A stretch of DNA of 64,000 nt from Gloeobacter violaceus PCC 7421. GTDB lineage: Bacteria > Cyanobacteriota > Cyanobacteriia > Gloeobacterales > Gloeobacteraceae. The notes under the pieces are model-generated. The model was not told the DNA's origin and did not search any database. It saw nothing but the letters and a program-made list of their open reading frames with translations. The stretch covers positions 3,472,001 to 3,536,000 of the forward strand of contig NC_005125.1 in assembly GCF_000011385.1 (NCBI RefSeq), read 5' to 3'. Both the position numbers and the translations under genes were made by a program. This document shows positions 46,390-57,930 of this stretch, piece by piece (position 1 is the first letter of the stretch; each line of letters begins with the position of its first letter).

Positions 46390-46460
46390 GCGGGTGTAGT
46401 TTAGTGGTAAAACCACAGTCTTCCAAACTGTAGTTGTGGGTTCGATTCCCACCACCCGCT
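46390..46460 (+). tRNA. tRNA-Gly (anticodon TCC)
   Basis: A 71-nt cloverleaf. The acceptor stem GCGGGTG pairs with CACCCGC; the anticodon loop is CTTCCAA with TCC; the T arm GTGGGTTCGATTCCCAC is standard. Discriminator T, and CCA is not encoded. The AT-richer block begins just after its 3' end. Confidence 0.97.
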
Positions 46461-46882
46461 TCAAGCCTTTCAGGTTCGACAAGCCGCTTTGAGCTTTTCT
46501 TGCCTCCATGTAACTGTCAGCCCCAGAGTTCTCGATGAGAAATTTTGGTGTAATATCAAGCGCTGCGTTTTAAGAAAGCTCAACAGATCCAGACGGTGGA
46601 CTATGGACTCACAGGCACACTAATGACGGCGCTCTCTGAAGAACCCTCGGTGAAAACAGCTTAAGCAACTCGAAGAGGAGAATACTCGTCTGTACAGCTC
46701 GTCTCCAACCACTCCGCATGGGAATATTGTAGGAAGTCAGTTGAAAAAAACATTACCAGTCGACAGATTCGTATCTGGCTGGTTGTTCGACAGAGGCAAG
46801 ATTCAGGTGTAAACATTGTCGAGCTGGTTTACCCGAATCTGTCTGGCCATCTGATGCAGGAAAACTTTCTTACAAAAAATCA
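46461..46882. other. Gene-poor AT-richer stretch after tRNA-Gly, with a short protein-like fragment
   Basis: No complete gene. One frame (46657-46814) has no start and opens with a coiled coil (QLKQLEEENTRLYSSSP) and ends at a stop; it may be a transposase or other mobile-gene relic but matches nothing I can name with confidence. The base composition is lower in G+C than the flanks. No copy of the tRNA 3' end was found downstream that would mark an attachment site. Confidence 0.4.
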
Positions 46883-48646
46883 TCAAGGAGGTGCATCCGC
46901 ATATCTAGCTTGCTTTATTTCAAAGAGGTGATAAACCCACCAGACTGCCAATAGCGCTAGCGAGACAAACAAGCCACCGGTTAGAACTTCAATTACGCTG
47001 CTGAGCTTTCCCATTTCATTTGAGAAAGCAGAAGCTAAAGGGTTAAGTAATATTTCCGGGTTGAGTTGCGGTTTGGCCGTTTGTACAACAGCAGCGATCA
47101 CTGGGGCAAAGATAGAAGCTAGGAAAACTAAAATGGTCACCATATAAAGTACTTTACCTTCCTCGGCGGGATCCGCTATGGCTATAGCCCCCAGGACACG
47201 GCCGAGGGCTTTTCTGAGTCTCTCGCTCGATTCAGGTGAGAGCGACTTTACCACCCGCACAGCGTCTTGTAACTCAGTGAATACGATGTCTTCGGCGGGA
47301 TCAAAGCCACGCTTCCTAAGCCACACCTTGAATTGTTGTACGATTTCGTTCGACTGCTGGACGATCTTCTGCTTTTCTCCACCTGAAAAGGCATTCTCTG
47401 TCAGGTCTTCCGTTGCGAGCAGCGCTGCTGACAGGCTAAGACTTCTATCCGCAAGCCAAGTTGAGAGGTCTCTGCGTGTCCAGGCATCAACCACTGCAGT
47501 GCAGTACAACCAAACATTCAAAGTGTATAAGCGGGCCGCTGAGTAGCCGACCGTTCCCAATAGACAACAAAGTCGTAACGCATCAGTAATCTGCTTCGAT
47601 TCAGCATTGGTAGCGCTCTCGGCAGCAGAAGAGGCAAAGTTGAAAAGCGACCAATTTAGAAGAACCCACACTAGTACAGAGATAAGCAGCTTCAACGGGT
47701 AACTGCTCTCACACCAAAGCCTTTTAAGAACTGCAACAGCAGTCACGGTGCGTGTGTCACGTATGGCCGTAGGCTTCTCCGCTGTTGCACCAATCCGTGG
47801 GAGAAGCGACACAAAGGAAATGGTTAGGATTGCAAATATGGAGTAAAGAAGCGAAACAAACAGAAACGGTGCATTGAGATCTATTGCACTCACAAGCTGC
47901 GACAGTAATAGCAATGGGCCAAGGAGTGCCGCAAGCAATTCGAGAAGTCGCGACGAGGCCCTTGCAAAGAGGCTGTCGAACCAAGTTAACTTAGCCCGCT
48001 TGGCACCGATCTTCTCAACGAGTTCCGATAAGCGACCGAGGCTGTGCGTGGGCAGGTCACTCCTGACCCAGGATAAATACTTCGCGACAAGCATCTTGCC
48101 CGATTTCGCATTTCGTAGCTGCTGAGGGGTGAGACCTCCGATAGGCTGCGCCGCCAAGAGGGGCGTGGATTCGGTGAGCAGGGAGAGACTCACCGTGCTA
48201 GTGGCACCGACTTTTCTAAGGAACAGGTAAGCATTGTCTTCTAGAGTGTCGTCGGCTATTCCTCTTTTCAAAGCTCTTTCCACCACGTATGCTACAACCG
48301 TGGGCTCGGCAAGTTCGAGTGGCAACCGAGGGGAAATCTTCTTCGCAATGGCGAGCCTCATCAACAACCCGAGTGCGGCGTCTCTGATTTCTAGTTCGTC
48401 GCTTTCGGAAAGCTCGTACAAAAGTTTTGCAAATTTGTCGTAGTGTGGACGGGCAGGCTCACGAACGAGCAAGAATAGTATGTCAAGTCCTCGTACCACT
48501 TGCCTGGCTGAAAGCCTGCTGCTCCTTATACAGTCCAGCAAGAACTGGAAAGCCTCTTCTCCGCAACGGAGAAACTGTAGCTCAGTTTCTGGAGTTAGCC
48601 GATTCTCGTCGAGACGGCTGATCAAGTGCTCCAAAGCAACGCTCAT
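46883..48646 (-). CDS. Large multi-pass membrane protein of unknown function
   Basis: A 587-residue protein, visibly AT-richer than its neighbours. The first 200 residues are helical repeat-like (AFQFLLDCIRSSRLSARQVV and following). About six membrane segments follow (LLELLAALLGPLLLLSQLVS, FVSLLYSIFAILTISFVSLL, LLISVLVWVLLNWSLFNF, VLYMVTILVFLASIFAPVIA, and two more), with a soluble domain (TELQDAVRVVKSLSPESS) between the fourth and fifth. I know no family. It is 15 bp downstream of the ART-like gene on the same strand, so the two form an operon. A role as immunity or effector partner is only a guess. Confidence 0.75.
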   Translation of the reverse strand: MSVALEHLISRLDENRLTPETELQFLRCGEEAFQFLLDCIRSSRLSARQVVRGLDILFLLVREPARPHYDKFAKLLYELSESDELEIRDAALGLLMRLAIAKKISPRLPLELAEPTVVAYVVERALKRGIADDTLEDNAYLFLRKVGATSTVSLSLLTESTPLLAAQPIGGLTPQQLRNAKSGKMLVAKYLSWVRSDLPTHSLGRLSELVEKIGAKRAKLTWFDSLFARASSRLLELLAALLGPLLLLSQLVSAIDLNAPFLFVSLLYSIFAILTISFVSLLPRIGATAEKPTAIRDTRTVTAVAVLKRLWCESSYPLKLLISVLVWVLLNWSLFNFASSAAESATNAESKQITDALRLCCLLGTVGYSAARLYTLNVWLYCTAVVDAWTRRDLSTWLADRSLSLSAALLATEDLTENAFSGGEKQKIVQQSNEIVQQFKVWLRKRGFDPAEDIVFTELQDAVRVVKSLSPESSERLRKALGRVLGAIAIADPAEEGKVLYMVTILVFLASIFAPVIAAVVQTAKPQLNPEILLNPLASAFSNEMGKLSSVIEVLTGGLFVSLALLAVWWVYHLFEIKQARYADAPP

Positions 48647-48661
48647 AGGCCGATCCTCGCC

Positions 48662-49042
48662 CTATAGATCTATTGTACGGCGAGCGATCGCATCATTCAA
48701 TTGCTGTATATATTCTTGTTTCAAGATCCTTTCGTATCCCTCCCAGTAGATGCTTCCTGTGAATTCGCCGATGGGCCTCCTGTACCTATAGCTAATTTCG
48801 AGCTGATCGGCTATTGATACAGGAACTGTCAACTGGATTACTGAAAAGGCGGTTCGGTTAATTGAGCTTCTCTGCCCCAAAAGCGGAAGTGCTTGTGTGG
48901 AGAATTGCTTTGCAATTTCCAAATCTTCCGCGAAAAAGACCGTGCCAAAACGTCCTGGCTTGAAACCTTCGACACTGATGAGCTTGGCTACATCCGAAAA
49001 CGTGCCGTGGAACAATTTTTCGAGCGGTTCCCCGACATCCAT
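48662..49042 (-). CDS. ADP-ribosyltransferase-like small protein
   Basis: A 126-residue protein. It opens with FHGTFSDVAKLISVEGFKPG and GTVFFAEDLEIAKQFS, the order His-Gly-Thr, helix, Gly-Phe, then strand with aromatic/aspartate, which is the first half of the ART (PARP/DUF3990-type) fold. YWEGYERILKQEYIQQ near the end could give the last strand. Such proteins are often toxins. Start ATG 49042; an in-frame stop lies six codons upstream. No classical antitoxin is adjacent, but the large membrane protein follows directly. The fold assignment is inference from a few motifs. Confidence 0.5.
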   Translation of the reverse strand: MDVGEPLEKLFHGTFSDVAKLISVEGFKPGRFGTVFFAEDLEIAKQFSTQALPLLGQRSSINRTAFSVIQLTVPVSIADQLEISYRYRRPIGEFTGSIYWEGYERILKQEYIQQLNDAIARRTIDL

Positions 49043-49097
49043 TTCGTACCGTTCTGCCGTTCAATGCCAAGCAACGGCACCCAAAATAGCAATAAAA

Positions 49098-49301
49098 CCA
49101 TTCCTTCCGGCCCTGGCGATTGCCCTTCGTACAGGCCGCAGCGTCTACGACAGTCTCCATCTGGCCCTGGCCGTGCACTGCGGTTGCCGGATGGTGAGCA
49201 CCGATCTGCAGCTGTGCAATGCACTCGGCCCCGGTGCATTCGCCCCTTATGTGCTTGGACTGCTGACATTCTGTAGAGCCGAGTGTCCGGCACTTCCCTA
49301 A
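49098..49301 (+). pseudogene. 3' remnant of a PIN-domain (VapC) toxin gene
   Basis: The frame reads ALAIALRTGRSVYDSLHLALA, then CRMVSTDLQLCNAL, the C-terminal half of a VapC PIN domain with the conserved YDxLxLALA and the final aspartate region. The first catalytic aspartate and the rest of the N-terminal half are missing; upstream sequence in this frame has no PIN features. It sits at the right edge of the AT-richer block, against smc. Confidence 0.6.
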
Positions 49302-49395
49302 TGGTGGTGTATTGGGCCGGGGGGCTTGCGGAAATACGACGCTATATGTAGAATCACTGAAACCGCAATGGGACATTTGCCCACGAGTTTCCTGT

Positions 49396-52300
49396 ATGCA
49401 TTTGAAGTGTCTTGAGATTGAGCGCTTCAAGTCCTTCGGCCCCTACACCCGCATCCCCCTGCTCGAAGGCTTTACGGTCGTCTCGGGGCCGAACGGGTCG
49501 GGCAAATCGAACATCATCGACGCGCTGCTGTTTGCTCTTGGGCTTTCGACCAGCCGGGGGATGCGCGCCGAGAAGCTCTCGGATCTAATCCACCAGGGGG
49601 CCGCAAAGGGCGAAGTGGCGGTAACCGTCACATTTGCCCTCGATGCGGCAGCGGGCGGCGGGGAGCTGACCGTCTGCCGCCGCCTCAAGGTGAACGGCCC
49701 CAACAGCACCAGCAGCTACCAGCTCAACGGCAGCCCCTGCACCCTCACAGATCTGCACGAGGAGCTGGCCCGCCACCATATCTATCCGGAAGGCTACAAC
49801 GTCGTGCTCCAGGGCGACGTCACCGGCATCATCGCGATGCCCGCCCGCGAGCGGCGCGAAATCATCGACGAACTGGCCGGGGTGGCGGAATTCGACCGCA
49901 AAATCGAGGCGGCCCGCCGCGAACTGGGCGAAGTCGAGGTCCGCTCCGACCGCATCCAGGCGGTGGTCAGCGAACTGCTCGAGCAGATGGAGCGCCTCCA
50001 AAAGGAGCGCGCCAAGGCCGAGGAGTACCGCAAGTTGCGCGCTGAACTGGGGGAACTGGCGCTCTGGGAGCACCTGCTTTCTGTGCGCTCTCTCGAAGCA
50101 CAAATTGCCCAGATCACCTCACAGCTGGCCGCCGCAGAGGCGGTGCTTGCCGGGTTCGACCGCGAGGCGGAAGCACTGGCCGAGCGGTGCGAGCAAGCCC
50201 TCGACGAACTCGATACGGCCAATACCCGGGTCAAGGCGATGGGTGAGAACGAGCAGGTGGCGCTGCGCACGCAGATGGCGAGCGTGCAGGCCCAGCGCGC
50301 CCAGGCGGAAGCGGCCCTGGCCGATCTTGCTCAACAGCAGCGTCAGGCGCAGGGTCGCCAGCAACAGCTCGAACTCGAACTGGGCGAACTGGCGCTCACC
50401 CTCACCGGTTTTTCGCGCCGCCAGCAGGATCAGCAGGCCCTGGTCGCCCAGTGGACGGCACGGCTGGAGAGCGACCGGCAGGTCCTTGAGACCAGCCGCA
50501 ACGACCTGGAGCAGCTGTCGGCTTCTTCCCGGCGCTGGGTGGAGGAGCAGTCGCAACTGCGCCGCCGCCTCGACCAGTTGCAAAGCGAACACGACCCTCT
50601 ACAGCGCACCCTAGACCGGCTGGGCGACCGGCTGGTGCAGGCGACCGGGGAGGGCGAGCGCCACCGCGAAGAACTGGCGCGCATCGAAGCGGGCCACGCC
50701 CAGCTTGCCACGGAAGCCAAAGTCGCCCAGGAGCGCCTGGCAGCCGCCCGCACCCGCCTGGAACAGACCCGCGCCGATCTCGAAGCGGAGCGCGCGCAGA
50801 TCCTGGCCGACCGCACCACCCAGCGGCGCCTCGAAAAAGAACGCACCGAGAAAGCCCGCGAACTCGATCGCCTGGAGACCCAGCGCCAGGTCTGGCGCGA
50901 AGCGGAGGGCAGCCGCGCCACCCAGGAGGTGCTCGGTTCCGGCATCCAAGGCGTCCACGGTCTGATTTCGCAGCTCGGGCGGGTGGAAGCCCAGTACCAG
51001 GGTGCTCTGGAGGTGGCGGCCGGCAACCGGCTCAACAACGTCGTGGTCGAAGACGACGCGGTGGCCGCCCAGGCGATCGAACTGCTCAAATCGCGCCGGG
51101 CCGGGCGGGCGACCTTTCTGCCGCTCAACAAGCTGCGCTCCGGCCGCTACCTGGAGCGCCTGCACGAAGAAGGGGCGATCGGCTACGCGCTGGATCTGAT
51201 CGAATTCGACCGGCGCTACGAGGCGGCCTTCGTGCAGGTCTTCGGCGACACGGTCGTCTTCCGGTCGCTGGAATTGGCCCGCCGCCAGCTCGGGCGCTAC
51301 CGGATGGTGACGATGGCGGGCGAACTGCTCGAAAAATCCGGGGCGATGACCGGCGGCAGCCTGGACGCCCGCCGCGGCGGCAGCGGCTTTGCCCTCAGCG
51401 AACCGCCCGAGTTGGCCGAGATGCGCGCCCGGCTGGGCGATCTCGACCGTTTGCTTGCCACCCTGGCCGAGCGGCTGGAGCGACGCGAGCAGCGCGCCCA
51501 CGAACTGCAATCGGCGGCCGAAGCGGCCCAGCGCGAACTGGTCGCCATCGAAAACCGCGCCGAGCAACTGGGCCGTGAGCACAGCACCCAGCAGGCGAGA
51601 GCGACTCAACTGCGGGTGTTTCTCGATAGCTGCCAGGTCGGCCTCGAAGCGGACCGCCAGGAACAGGCCGACCTGGCAGCGCGCTTAGGGCCGCTGCGCG
51701 AGCAGATTGTCCAGGTGCGCGAGGAGCTTGCAAAGCTGGAGCAATCCGACAACCACCACCGCTGGCAGCAGAGCCAGCAGCACCTGCGCGAACTGGAGAC
51801 CGAGGTGCGCCGTTGGGAACTGCAGTTGCGCCATGCCGAGGCCGATTTGCAAAAGTCGCACCTCGACGAGCAGCTAGCCCAGGAAAAGCGCCAGAACCTC
51901 CTCTCGCGCCGCCTCGACTGGGAAGATCAAAAAGTCGAATTCGGCCAGCGCGAGGAAGAGAGCCGCACGCGGCTGGCCGAATTCGACCGGGTGATAGCGG
52001 AGCTTGCCGCCCAGGTTGCCGAATTGGAGGAGCGCCTAGTGGACATCAAGCGCGAGCGCGACCGCCTCGAAGCGCACGGGCGCGCATTGCAGCAGCGCCA
52101 GGGACAACTCAACCTCCAGCGCGAGCAGGAGCGCTTGCACCAGGGTCAGCGCGCCGCCGCCCTCGCCGCCGCCCAGGAGCGCCTTGACGAACTCGGGCCA
52201 CCCGCCGAAGACGTGCCACCGCCCCCCGAGGATCTAAGTCTTGAGCAGCTGCAGGCGACCCGTCTGCGCAAGCAGCGCCGCCTCGAAGCGCTCGAACCGG

Positions 52301-52893
52301 TCAACATGCTCGCCATCGAAGAGTACGACCGCACCGCCGAGCGCCAGGGCGAATTGAGCGAGAAACTGGCCACCCTCCAGCGCGAGCGCAGCGAACTGCT
52401 CCTGCGCATCGAAGATTGTGACACTCTTAAGCGCAGCGCCTTCATGCAGGCCTTCGACGCGGTCAACACCCACTTCCAGTCACTCTTTGCCGAACTCTCC
52501 GACGGCGACGGCCACCTGGCCCTCGAAGACCCCGACAACCCCTTCGCAGGCGGCCTGACGCTGGTGGCCCACCCGCGCGGCAAGCAGGTGCGCCGGTTGG
52601 AGGCAATGTCGGGGGGCGAAAAATCGCTCACCGCCCTGAGCTTTATCTTTGCGCTGCAGCGCTACCGCCCGTCGCCTTTTTACGCCTTCGACGAGGTGGA
52701 CATGTTCCTGGATGGCGCCAACGTCGAGCGCCTCGCCAAAATGGTCCGCCAGCAGGCAAATTCGACCCAGTTTCTGGTCGTCTCGCTCCGGCGCCCGATG
52801 ATCGAGCGTGCGGACCGGGCCATCGGCGTCACTCTCGCCCGGGCGGGCCACTCACAGGTGCTTGGGGTCAAACTCGCCGCCGATGCCTCCTAG
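49396..52893 (+). CDS. smc: Chromosome segregation protein SMC
   Basis: A 1165-residue ATPase. Walker A GPNGSGKSN (residues 31-39), two long coiled coils, a hinge domain about residues 515-660 (GIQGVHGLISQLGRVEAQY, NRLNNVVVEDDAVAA), signature MSGGEKSLTALSF and Walker B YAFDEVDMFLDGAN. SMC dimers load at the origin and compact the chromosome with ScpAB. ATG 49396 gives the family start MHLKCLEIERFKSFG; a longer upstream frame is not needed. Full length. Confidence 0.97.
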   Translation: MHLKCLEIERFKSFGPYTRIPLLEGFTVVSGPNGSGKSNIIDALLFALGLSTSRGMRAEKLSDLIHQGAAKGEVAVTVTFALDAAAGGGELTVCRRLKVNGPNSTSSYQLNGSPCTLTDLHEELARHHIYPEGYNVVLQGDVTGIIAMPARERREIIDELAGVAEFDRKIEAARRELGEVEVRSDRIQAVVSELLEQMERLQKERAKAEEYRKLRAELGELALWEHLLSVRSLEAQIAQITSQLAAAEAVLAGFDREAEALAERCEQALDELDTANTRVKAMGENEQVALRTQMASVQAQRAQAEAALADLAQQQRQAQGRQQQLELELGELALTLTGFSRRQQDQQALVAQWTARLESDRQVLETSRNDLEQLSASSRRWVEEQSQLRRRLDQLQSEHDPLQRTLDRLGDRLVQATGEGERHREELARIEAGHAQLATEAKVAQERLAAARTRLEQTRADLEAERAQILADRTTQRRLEKERTEKARELDRLETQRQVWREAEGSRATQEVLGSGIQGVHGLISQLGRVEAQYQGALEVAAGNRLNNVVVEDDAVAAQAIELLKSRRAGRATFLPLNKLRSGRYLERLHEEGAIGYALDLIEFDRRYEAAFVQVFGDTVVFRSLELARRQLGRYRMVTMAGELLEKSGAMTGGSLDARRGGSGFALSEPPELAEMRARLGDLDRLLATLAERLERREQRAHELQSAAEAAQRELVAIENRAEQLGREHSTQQARATQLRVFLDSCQVGLEADRQEQADLAARLGPLREQIVQVREELAKLEQSDNHHRWQQSQQHLRELETEVRRWELQLRHAEADLQKSHLDEQLAQEKRQNLLSRRLDWEDQKVEFGQREEESRTRLAEFDRVIAELAAQVAELEERLVDIKRERDRLEAHGRALQQRQGQLNLQREQERLHQGQRAAALAAAQERLDELGPPAEDVPPPPEDLSLEQLQATRLRKQRRLEALEPVNMLAIEEYDRTAERQGELSEKLATLQRERSELLLRIEDCDTLKRSAFMQAFDAVNTHFQSLFAELSDGDGHLALEDPDNPFAGGLTLVAHPRGKQVRRLEAMSGGEKSLTALSFIFALQRYRPSPFYAFDEVDMFLDGANVERLAKMVRQQANSTQFLVVSLRRPMIERADRAIGVTLARAGHSQVLGVKLAADAS

Positions 52894-53037
52894 AGCAGGT
52901 GTCAGGGTAAAAACACCACAGCCCAGCGACCAGCCATCCCCTCCGCCGCAGTCGACACGCGTCGTGCAGGCCCTGGAAGAATAAGCCCATCCCACCCGCC
53001 AATGCTCGTTCCCAACCGTGCCCTGAAGTCCGGGGGT

Positions 53038-53115
53038 GTCGGGGGGGTGGCACCCCCTCGACGCGGGGAGGAGGAGAGCGCGAGAGGGGAACCCGAAGGG
53101 GGTTCCACCTCTCGC
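53038..53115. repeat. Two GC-rich hairpins between smc and pyk
   Basis: The 320-bp gap 52894-53213 between convergent genes holds no ORF of note. It has GTCG-GGGGGTG...CACCCCC-CGAC (53038-53062) and a longer palindrome GCGAGAGG...CCTCTCGC with GGAACCC/GGGTTCC inside (53080-53115). They could terminate both genes or be REP-type repeats. Confidence 0.55.
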
Positions 53116-53213
53116 ACCCACAGATTGTCGTGCCAAACCAACTGCCAGGTCAGTGTTTGGATTGAAACCATTGCGCGTCAAGGTTGCCGTTATCTAGGCC
53201 ATTGAAAACCGCT

Positions 53214-54635
53214 TTAGTGCAGCGTATGGATCTTCAGAAAATTCGTGCCGCCCGCCCTCTGGACGGGGCTACCTCCCAGCACCAGCATCCGGTCGCCGGG
53301 GGCGGCGAGGTTGCGTTCGACAAGGCAGCTTTCCATCTGCTCGATCAGTTTTTCGAGTTCCGCCGCCGGGTGCTCCAACAGCAAGGGCTTCACGCCCCAG
53401 ACCAGATTCAACCGGTGATACACCTTCAAGTCGGGGGTGAAGGCGACCACCGGCGCCTTCGGCCGCTCCGCGGCCGCGATCGAAGCGCTGAAGCCGGTGG
53501 TAGTAAAAGTGGCAATACAGTGCAGGGCCAAGATCTTGTCGATGGTGCCCAGCGATTCGCACAGGGCGTGGATTTCATCGGATTTGGCGGGCGGATTGTT
53601 GTCGAAGGTAAACTCCCGCTCGACTTCTTTGGCGATGCGCACGAGCATCTCCACCGACTGCACCGGAAAATCGCCCACCGCCGATTCGCCCGAGAGCATC
53701 ACCGCGTCGCTGCCGTCCAGGATGGCGTTGGCGACATCACTCGCCTCAGCGCGGGTCGGCCGGGGATTGCGGATCATGCTGTCGAGCATCTGGGTGGCGG
53801 TGATCACCGGAATGCCCCGCCGGTTACAAAGCCGAATGATCCGCTTTTGCAGCAGCGGCACCTTCTCCGGGCTCATCTCAACGCCCAGATCGCCCCTGGC
53901 CACCATGATTCCCTGCACTTCATCGAGAATCTCCTCCAGATTGGCGATCGCCTGGGGTTTCTCAATCTTGGCGATCACCGGCACATCGGCGGCCCCGTGT
54001 TCAGCGAGCAGTCCTTTGAGCACGCGAATGTCCTCGCCCCGGCGCACGAAGCTCAAAGACACCCAATCGACCCCCTGCTCCAGTCCAAATTCGAGATCTT
54101 GCTTGTCCTTTTCGGTCATCGAGGGCAGGCGCAAATCCAGACTGGGCAGGTTGACCCCCTTGCGGCTTTTGAGCACCCCCCCGCGCACCACCCGGCAGCG
54201 CACGGCGTTGCCCTTCACCTCAACCACGGCAAATTCGAGCAAGCCGTCGTCCAGGAGCACCTGGGTACCCGGCGTCGCCTCCTCCACAAGATACGGGTAG
54301 TCGATGGATACCGTGCCGGGTTCGCCCGCAAATTCCGCCACCGGCAACAGCGTCAGCTCGTCGCCCTCCCCTAAAGCCAGCCCGCCCTCGGGCATCTGGC
54401 CCACGCGGATCTTCGGCCCCTGCAAATCCTGCAATAGCGTAATCGGGGTGTCGAGTTCCTCGGAGACCTCCCGCAGCAGCTTGACCATGCGCGCGTGGTC
54501 TTCGTAGCTGCCGTGGGAAAAATTCAAGCGCGCGACGTTGATTCCTGCCTTCACCAGCTGCCGAAGCACTTCCGGCGAACTGCTCGCAGGACCGATCGTC
54601 GCGACGACTTTCGTTCGACGGTCTAAAGGCTGCAT
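53214..54635 (-). CDS. pyk: Pyruvate kinase
   Basis: A 473-residue enzyme that makes pyruvate and ATP from phosphoenolpyruvate. N-terminal [15 protein letters not shown], metal/ADP site [24 protein letters not shown]-like [13 protein letters not shown], catalytic [21 protein letters not shown] and [19 protein letters not shown] are intact. The C-terminal allosteric domain is present. It lies 24 bp downstream of ldh, suggesting one operon with gap and ldh. Confidence 0.97.
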   Translation of the reverse strand: MQPLDRRTKVVATIGPASSSPEVLRQLVKAGINVARLNFSHGSYEDHARMVKLLREVSEELDTPITLLQDLQGPKIRVGQMPEGGLALGEGDELTLLPVAEFAGEPGTVSIDYPYLVEEATPGTQVLLDDGLLEFAVVEVKGNAVRCRVVRGGVLKSRKGVNLPSLDLRLPSMTEKDKQDLEFGLEQGVDWVSLSFVRRGEDIRVLKGLLAEHGAADVPVIAKIEKPQAIANLEEILDEVQGIMVARGDLGVEMSPEKVPLLQKRIIRLCNRRGIPVITATQMLDSMIRNPRPTRAEASDVANAILDGSDAVMLSGESAVGDFPVQSVEMLVRIAKEVEREFTFDNNPPAKSDEIHALCESLGTIDKILALHCIATFTTTGFSASIAAAERPKAPVVAFTPDLKVYHRLNLVWGVKPLLLEHPAAELEKLIEQMESCLVERNLAAPGDRMLVLGGSPVQRAGGTNFLKIHTLH

Positions 54636-54659
54636 AACGCATTACCTCGAAAATTAGGG

Positions 54660-55652
54660 TTAAAACTGGATCCCGTCGAGAGTCTGGCGCATCACCCGGG
54701 CCGAGCGCTGCAATTGCTCTTCCTCACCCGGCGAGAGCGAAAATTTCACCAGCCGGTCGATCCCCTGGCGGTTGAGCACCGCCGGATAGGCCAGGCACAC
54801 CTCCTCAATGCCGTGCAGGCCGCTCATCAAGACACTCACCGGCAGCACCCGGTTCTGGTTGCGGGTGATGGCGCGCACGATCTGGGTGGTGGCGAGGCCA
54901 ATCGCCCAGGAAGTCGCCCCCTTGCGCTCGATGATTTCGTAGGCGGCGTTTTTGACGTGCTCAAAAACTTCGAACATCTTCGCCGGGTCGTCGGGGGTGC
55001 CCACCGCCGGCTCGATCTCGCTCAAAAAAGCCCCGGCGACGTTGGCGCGGCTCCAGACAGGCACCTCGCTGTCGCCGTGCTCGCCGATGATGTAGGCGTG
55101 CAGACTGCGCGGATCGACTCTGAGCCGTTCGGCGAGCAAATAGCGGAATCGGGCGGTGTCGAGCACCGTCCCGGAACCGATCACCCGCGAGGGCGGCAAT
55201 CCGGCCAGTTTCATCGCCACGTAGGTCATCACGTCCACCGGGTTGCTGACCACCAGCAAAATGGCGTTCGGGCAGTGCTCCATGATCTCGCCAATCAGAC
55301 CGCGGAAAATTTCGACGTTGCGCTGCACCAGCGACAGGCGGGTCTCCCCCTCCCGCTGCCGGGCCCCCGCCGTAATCACCACCACATCCACCCCCCGGCA
55401 ATCGGCGAGGGTGCCCGCGCGCACCACGGACGGCTCGACAAAGGGAATGCCGTGGACCAGGTCCATCACTTCCCCTTCGACTTTGCGCCGGTCGATATCG
55501 ACCAGCACCAATTCGTCGAAGGTGTTCTGGATGAGCATGGAATAGGCGATCGCCATGCCGACTGCGCCGGCTCCGACGATCGCCCCTTTGATCAGATCCG
55601 TTTCTGGAAGGGCACGCGGGTGCTCCATCGAGACGAACAGTCGATCTTGCAT
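54660..55652 (-). CDS. ldh: L-lactate dehydrogenase
   Basis: A 330-residue NAD enzyme. [14 protein letters not shown] is the dinucleotide motif; the specificity loop [14 protein letters not shown] carries Gln at the position that distinguishes lactate from malate dehydrogenase (which has Arg); [25 protein letters not shown] and [14 protein letters not shown] with the catalytic His complete the site. It regenerates NAD in fermentation. The gap and pyk genes flank it on the same strand. Confidence 0.93.
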   Translation of the reverse strand: MQDRLFVSMEHPRALPETDLIKGAIVGAGAVGMAIAYSMLIQNTFDELVLVDIDRRKVEGEVMDLVHGIPFVEPSVVRAGTLADCRGVDVVVITAGARQREGETRLSLVQRNVEIFRGLIGEIMEHCPNAILLVVSNPVDVMTYVAMKLAGLPPSRVIGSGTVLDTARFRYLLAERLRVDPRSLHAYIIGEHGDSEVPVWSRANVAGAFLSEIEPAVGTPDDPAKMFEVFEHVKNAAYEIIERKGATSWAIGLATTQIVRAITRNQNRVLPVSVLMSGLHGIEEVCLAYPAVLNRQGIDRLVKFSLSPGEEEQLQRSARVMRQTLDGIQF

Positions 55653-55688
55653 AAAAATCCCTTGGGATGGGGTTGGAGCCGCCTGCCT

Positions 55689-57117
<1,429 letters not shown>

Positions 57118-57639
57118 TCAAGAAGTGGTGCGATCCTGCTCACCGATCACTCCCACTTTATGGCGAAAGGACAACTCGCCCCCGAACCACCCGGAGACGC
57201 CCAACAGCACAGCCACGACCGCCGAAGCGACGATGCCCAGGGGCAAGATCGGTCCTACCGGGTCGTCGATGCGCGGCAGGAAGTTGAGCACGGAGATACC
57301 CAGCACCACGACGTTGGTCGCCATGTGGATCCAGCCTGCCGAGCGGGCCTGCACACGCTTGATGCGCAAAAAGTCGGTCATGCCGGTGATCGCGGCGATC
57401 ACTCCCCCGGCGATACCGGCGCCCAAAAGCCACTGGGATGCCCGCGCCCAGAACGGGTCTTGGGTCAGGTAGTACCCCAGGTCGCTCCCGAAGGCGGCGA
57501 CCAGAAAGGCGATCGGGAAGGTGACGATGACCGGATGGAGCGGATGACCTGCAACGGCCACGGTGCTCTCGACGCCACTGCCGCGATACTCGTGATCGTG
57601 GGTTTCGATGATGGGCGGGATGTTGGGGTGCCTGGCCAT
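57118..57639 (-). CDS. DUF2231 membrane protein
   Basis: A 173-residue protein with four membrane segments. The family marker GHPLHPVIVTFPIAF is followed by SDLGYYLTQDPFWARAS, ITGMTDFLRIK and WIHMATNVVVLGISVLNF. Members are small quinone- or heme-associated-looking membrane proteins of unknown role. ATG 57639 is preferred to the longer frame because the N-terminus begins there. Divergent from the Ni/Co exporter. Confidence 0.82.
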   Translation of the reverse strand: MARHPNIPPIIETHDHEYRGSGVESTVAVAGHPLHPVIVTFPIAFLVAAFGSDLGYYLTQDPFWARASQWLLGAGIAGGVIAAITGMTDFLRIKRVQARSAGWIHMATNVVVLGISVLNFLPRIDDPVGPILPLGIVASAVVAVLLGVSGWFGGELSFRHKVGVIGEQDRTTS

Positions 57640-57930
57640 GGATGTGCTCCGAAATTGGGCGCTAGATAGTGTCACGGCTCGCTCTGCCGCAAGCCTATCC
57701 CAGTCCCCCGGCGGCGTTATCTGCACAGTGATGGACGGCTGTCTACTTCTTTAGAAGCATCGGCGAGGATTGGGCAGCGATTGGACATTCTCCGAACTGG
57801 AAAATGAGCAATGTCTTCGGTCAAACTGAAACTGTTCGTTCATGGACTGCCCGCAGCTTGAACGAGCCCGTCGCCGTTGCGCAGAGCACACCCCCGGTCT
57901 GCTAAGTTACACAGCAGGCTTGCCCGGAGA

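Noticed and set aside
46461-49301. A direct repeat of the tRNA-Gly 3' end marking the far side of an integrated element
   Set aside because: No copy of the last 20 bases of the tRNA was seen near 49300 or elsewhere in the block.
48858-49430. A 190-residue minus-strand open frame upstream of the ART-like gene
   Set aside because: Its composition is cysteine/arginine-rich without domains; it is a shadow of the vapC remnant and smc leader.
57727-57930. A cobalamin riboswitch upstream of the Ni/Co transporter and cobN
   Set aside because: No B12-box sequence or conserved core was found; only a short hairpin near the start.
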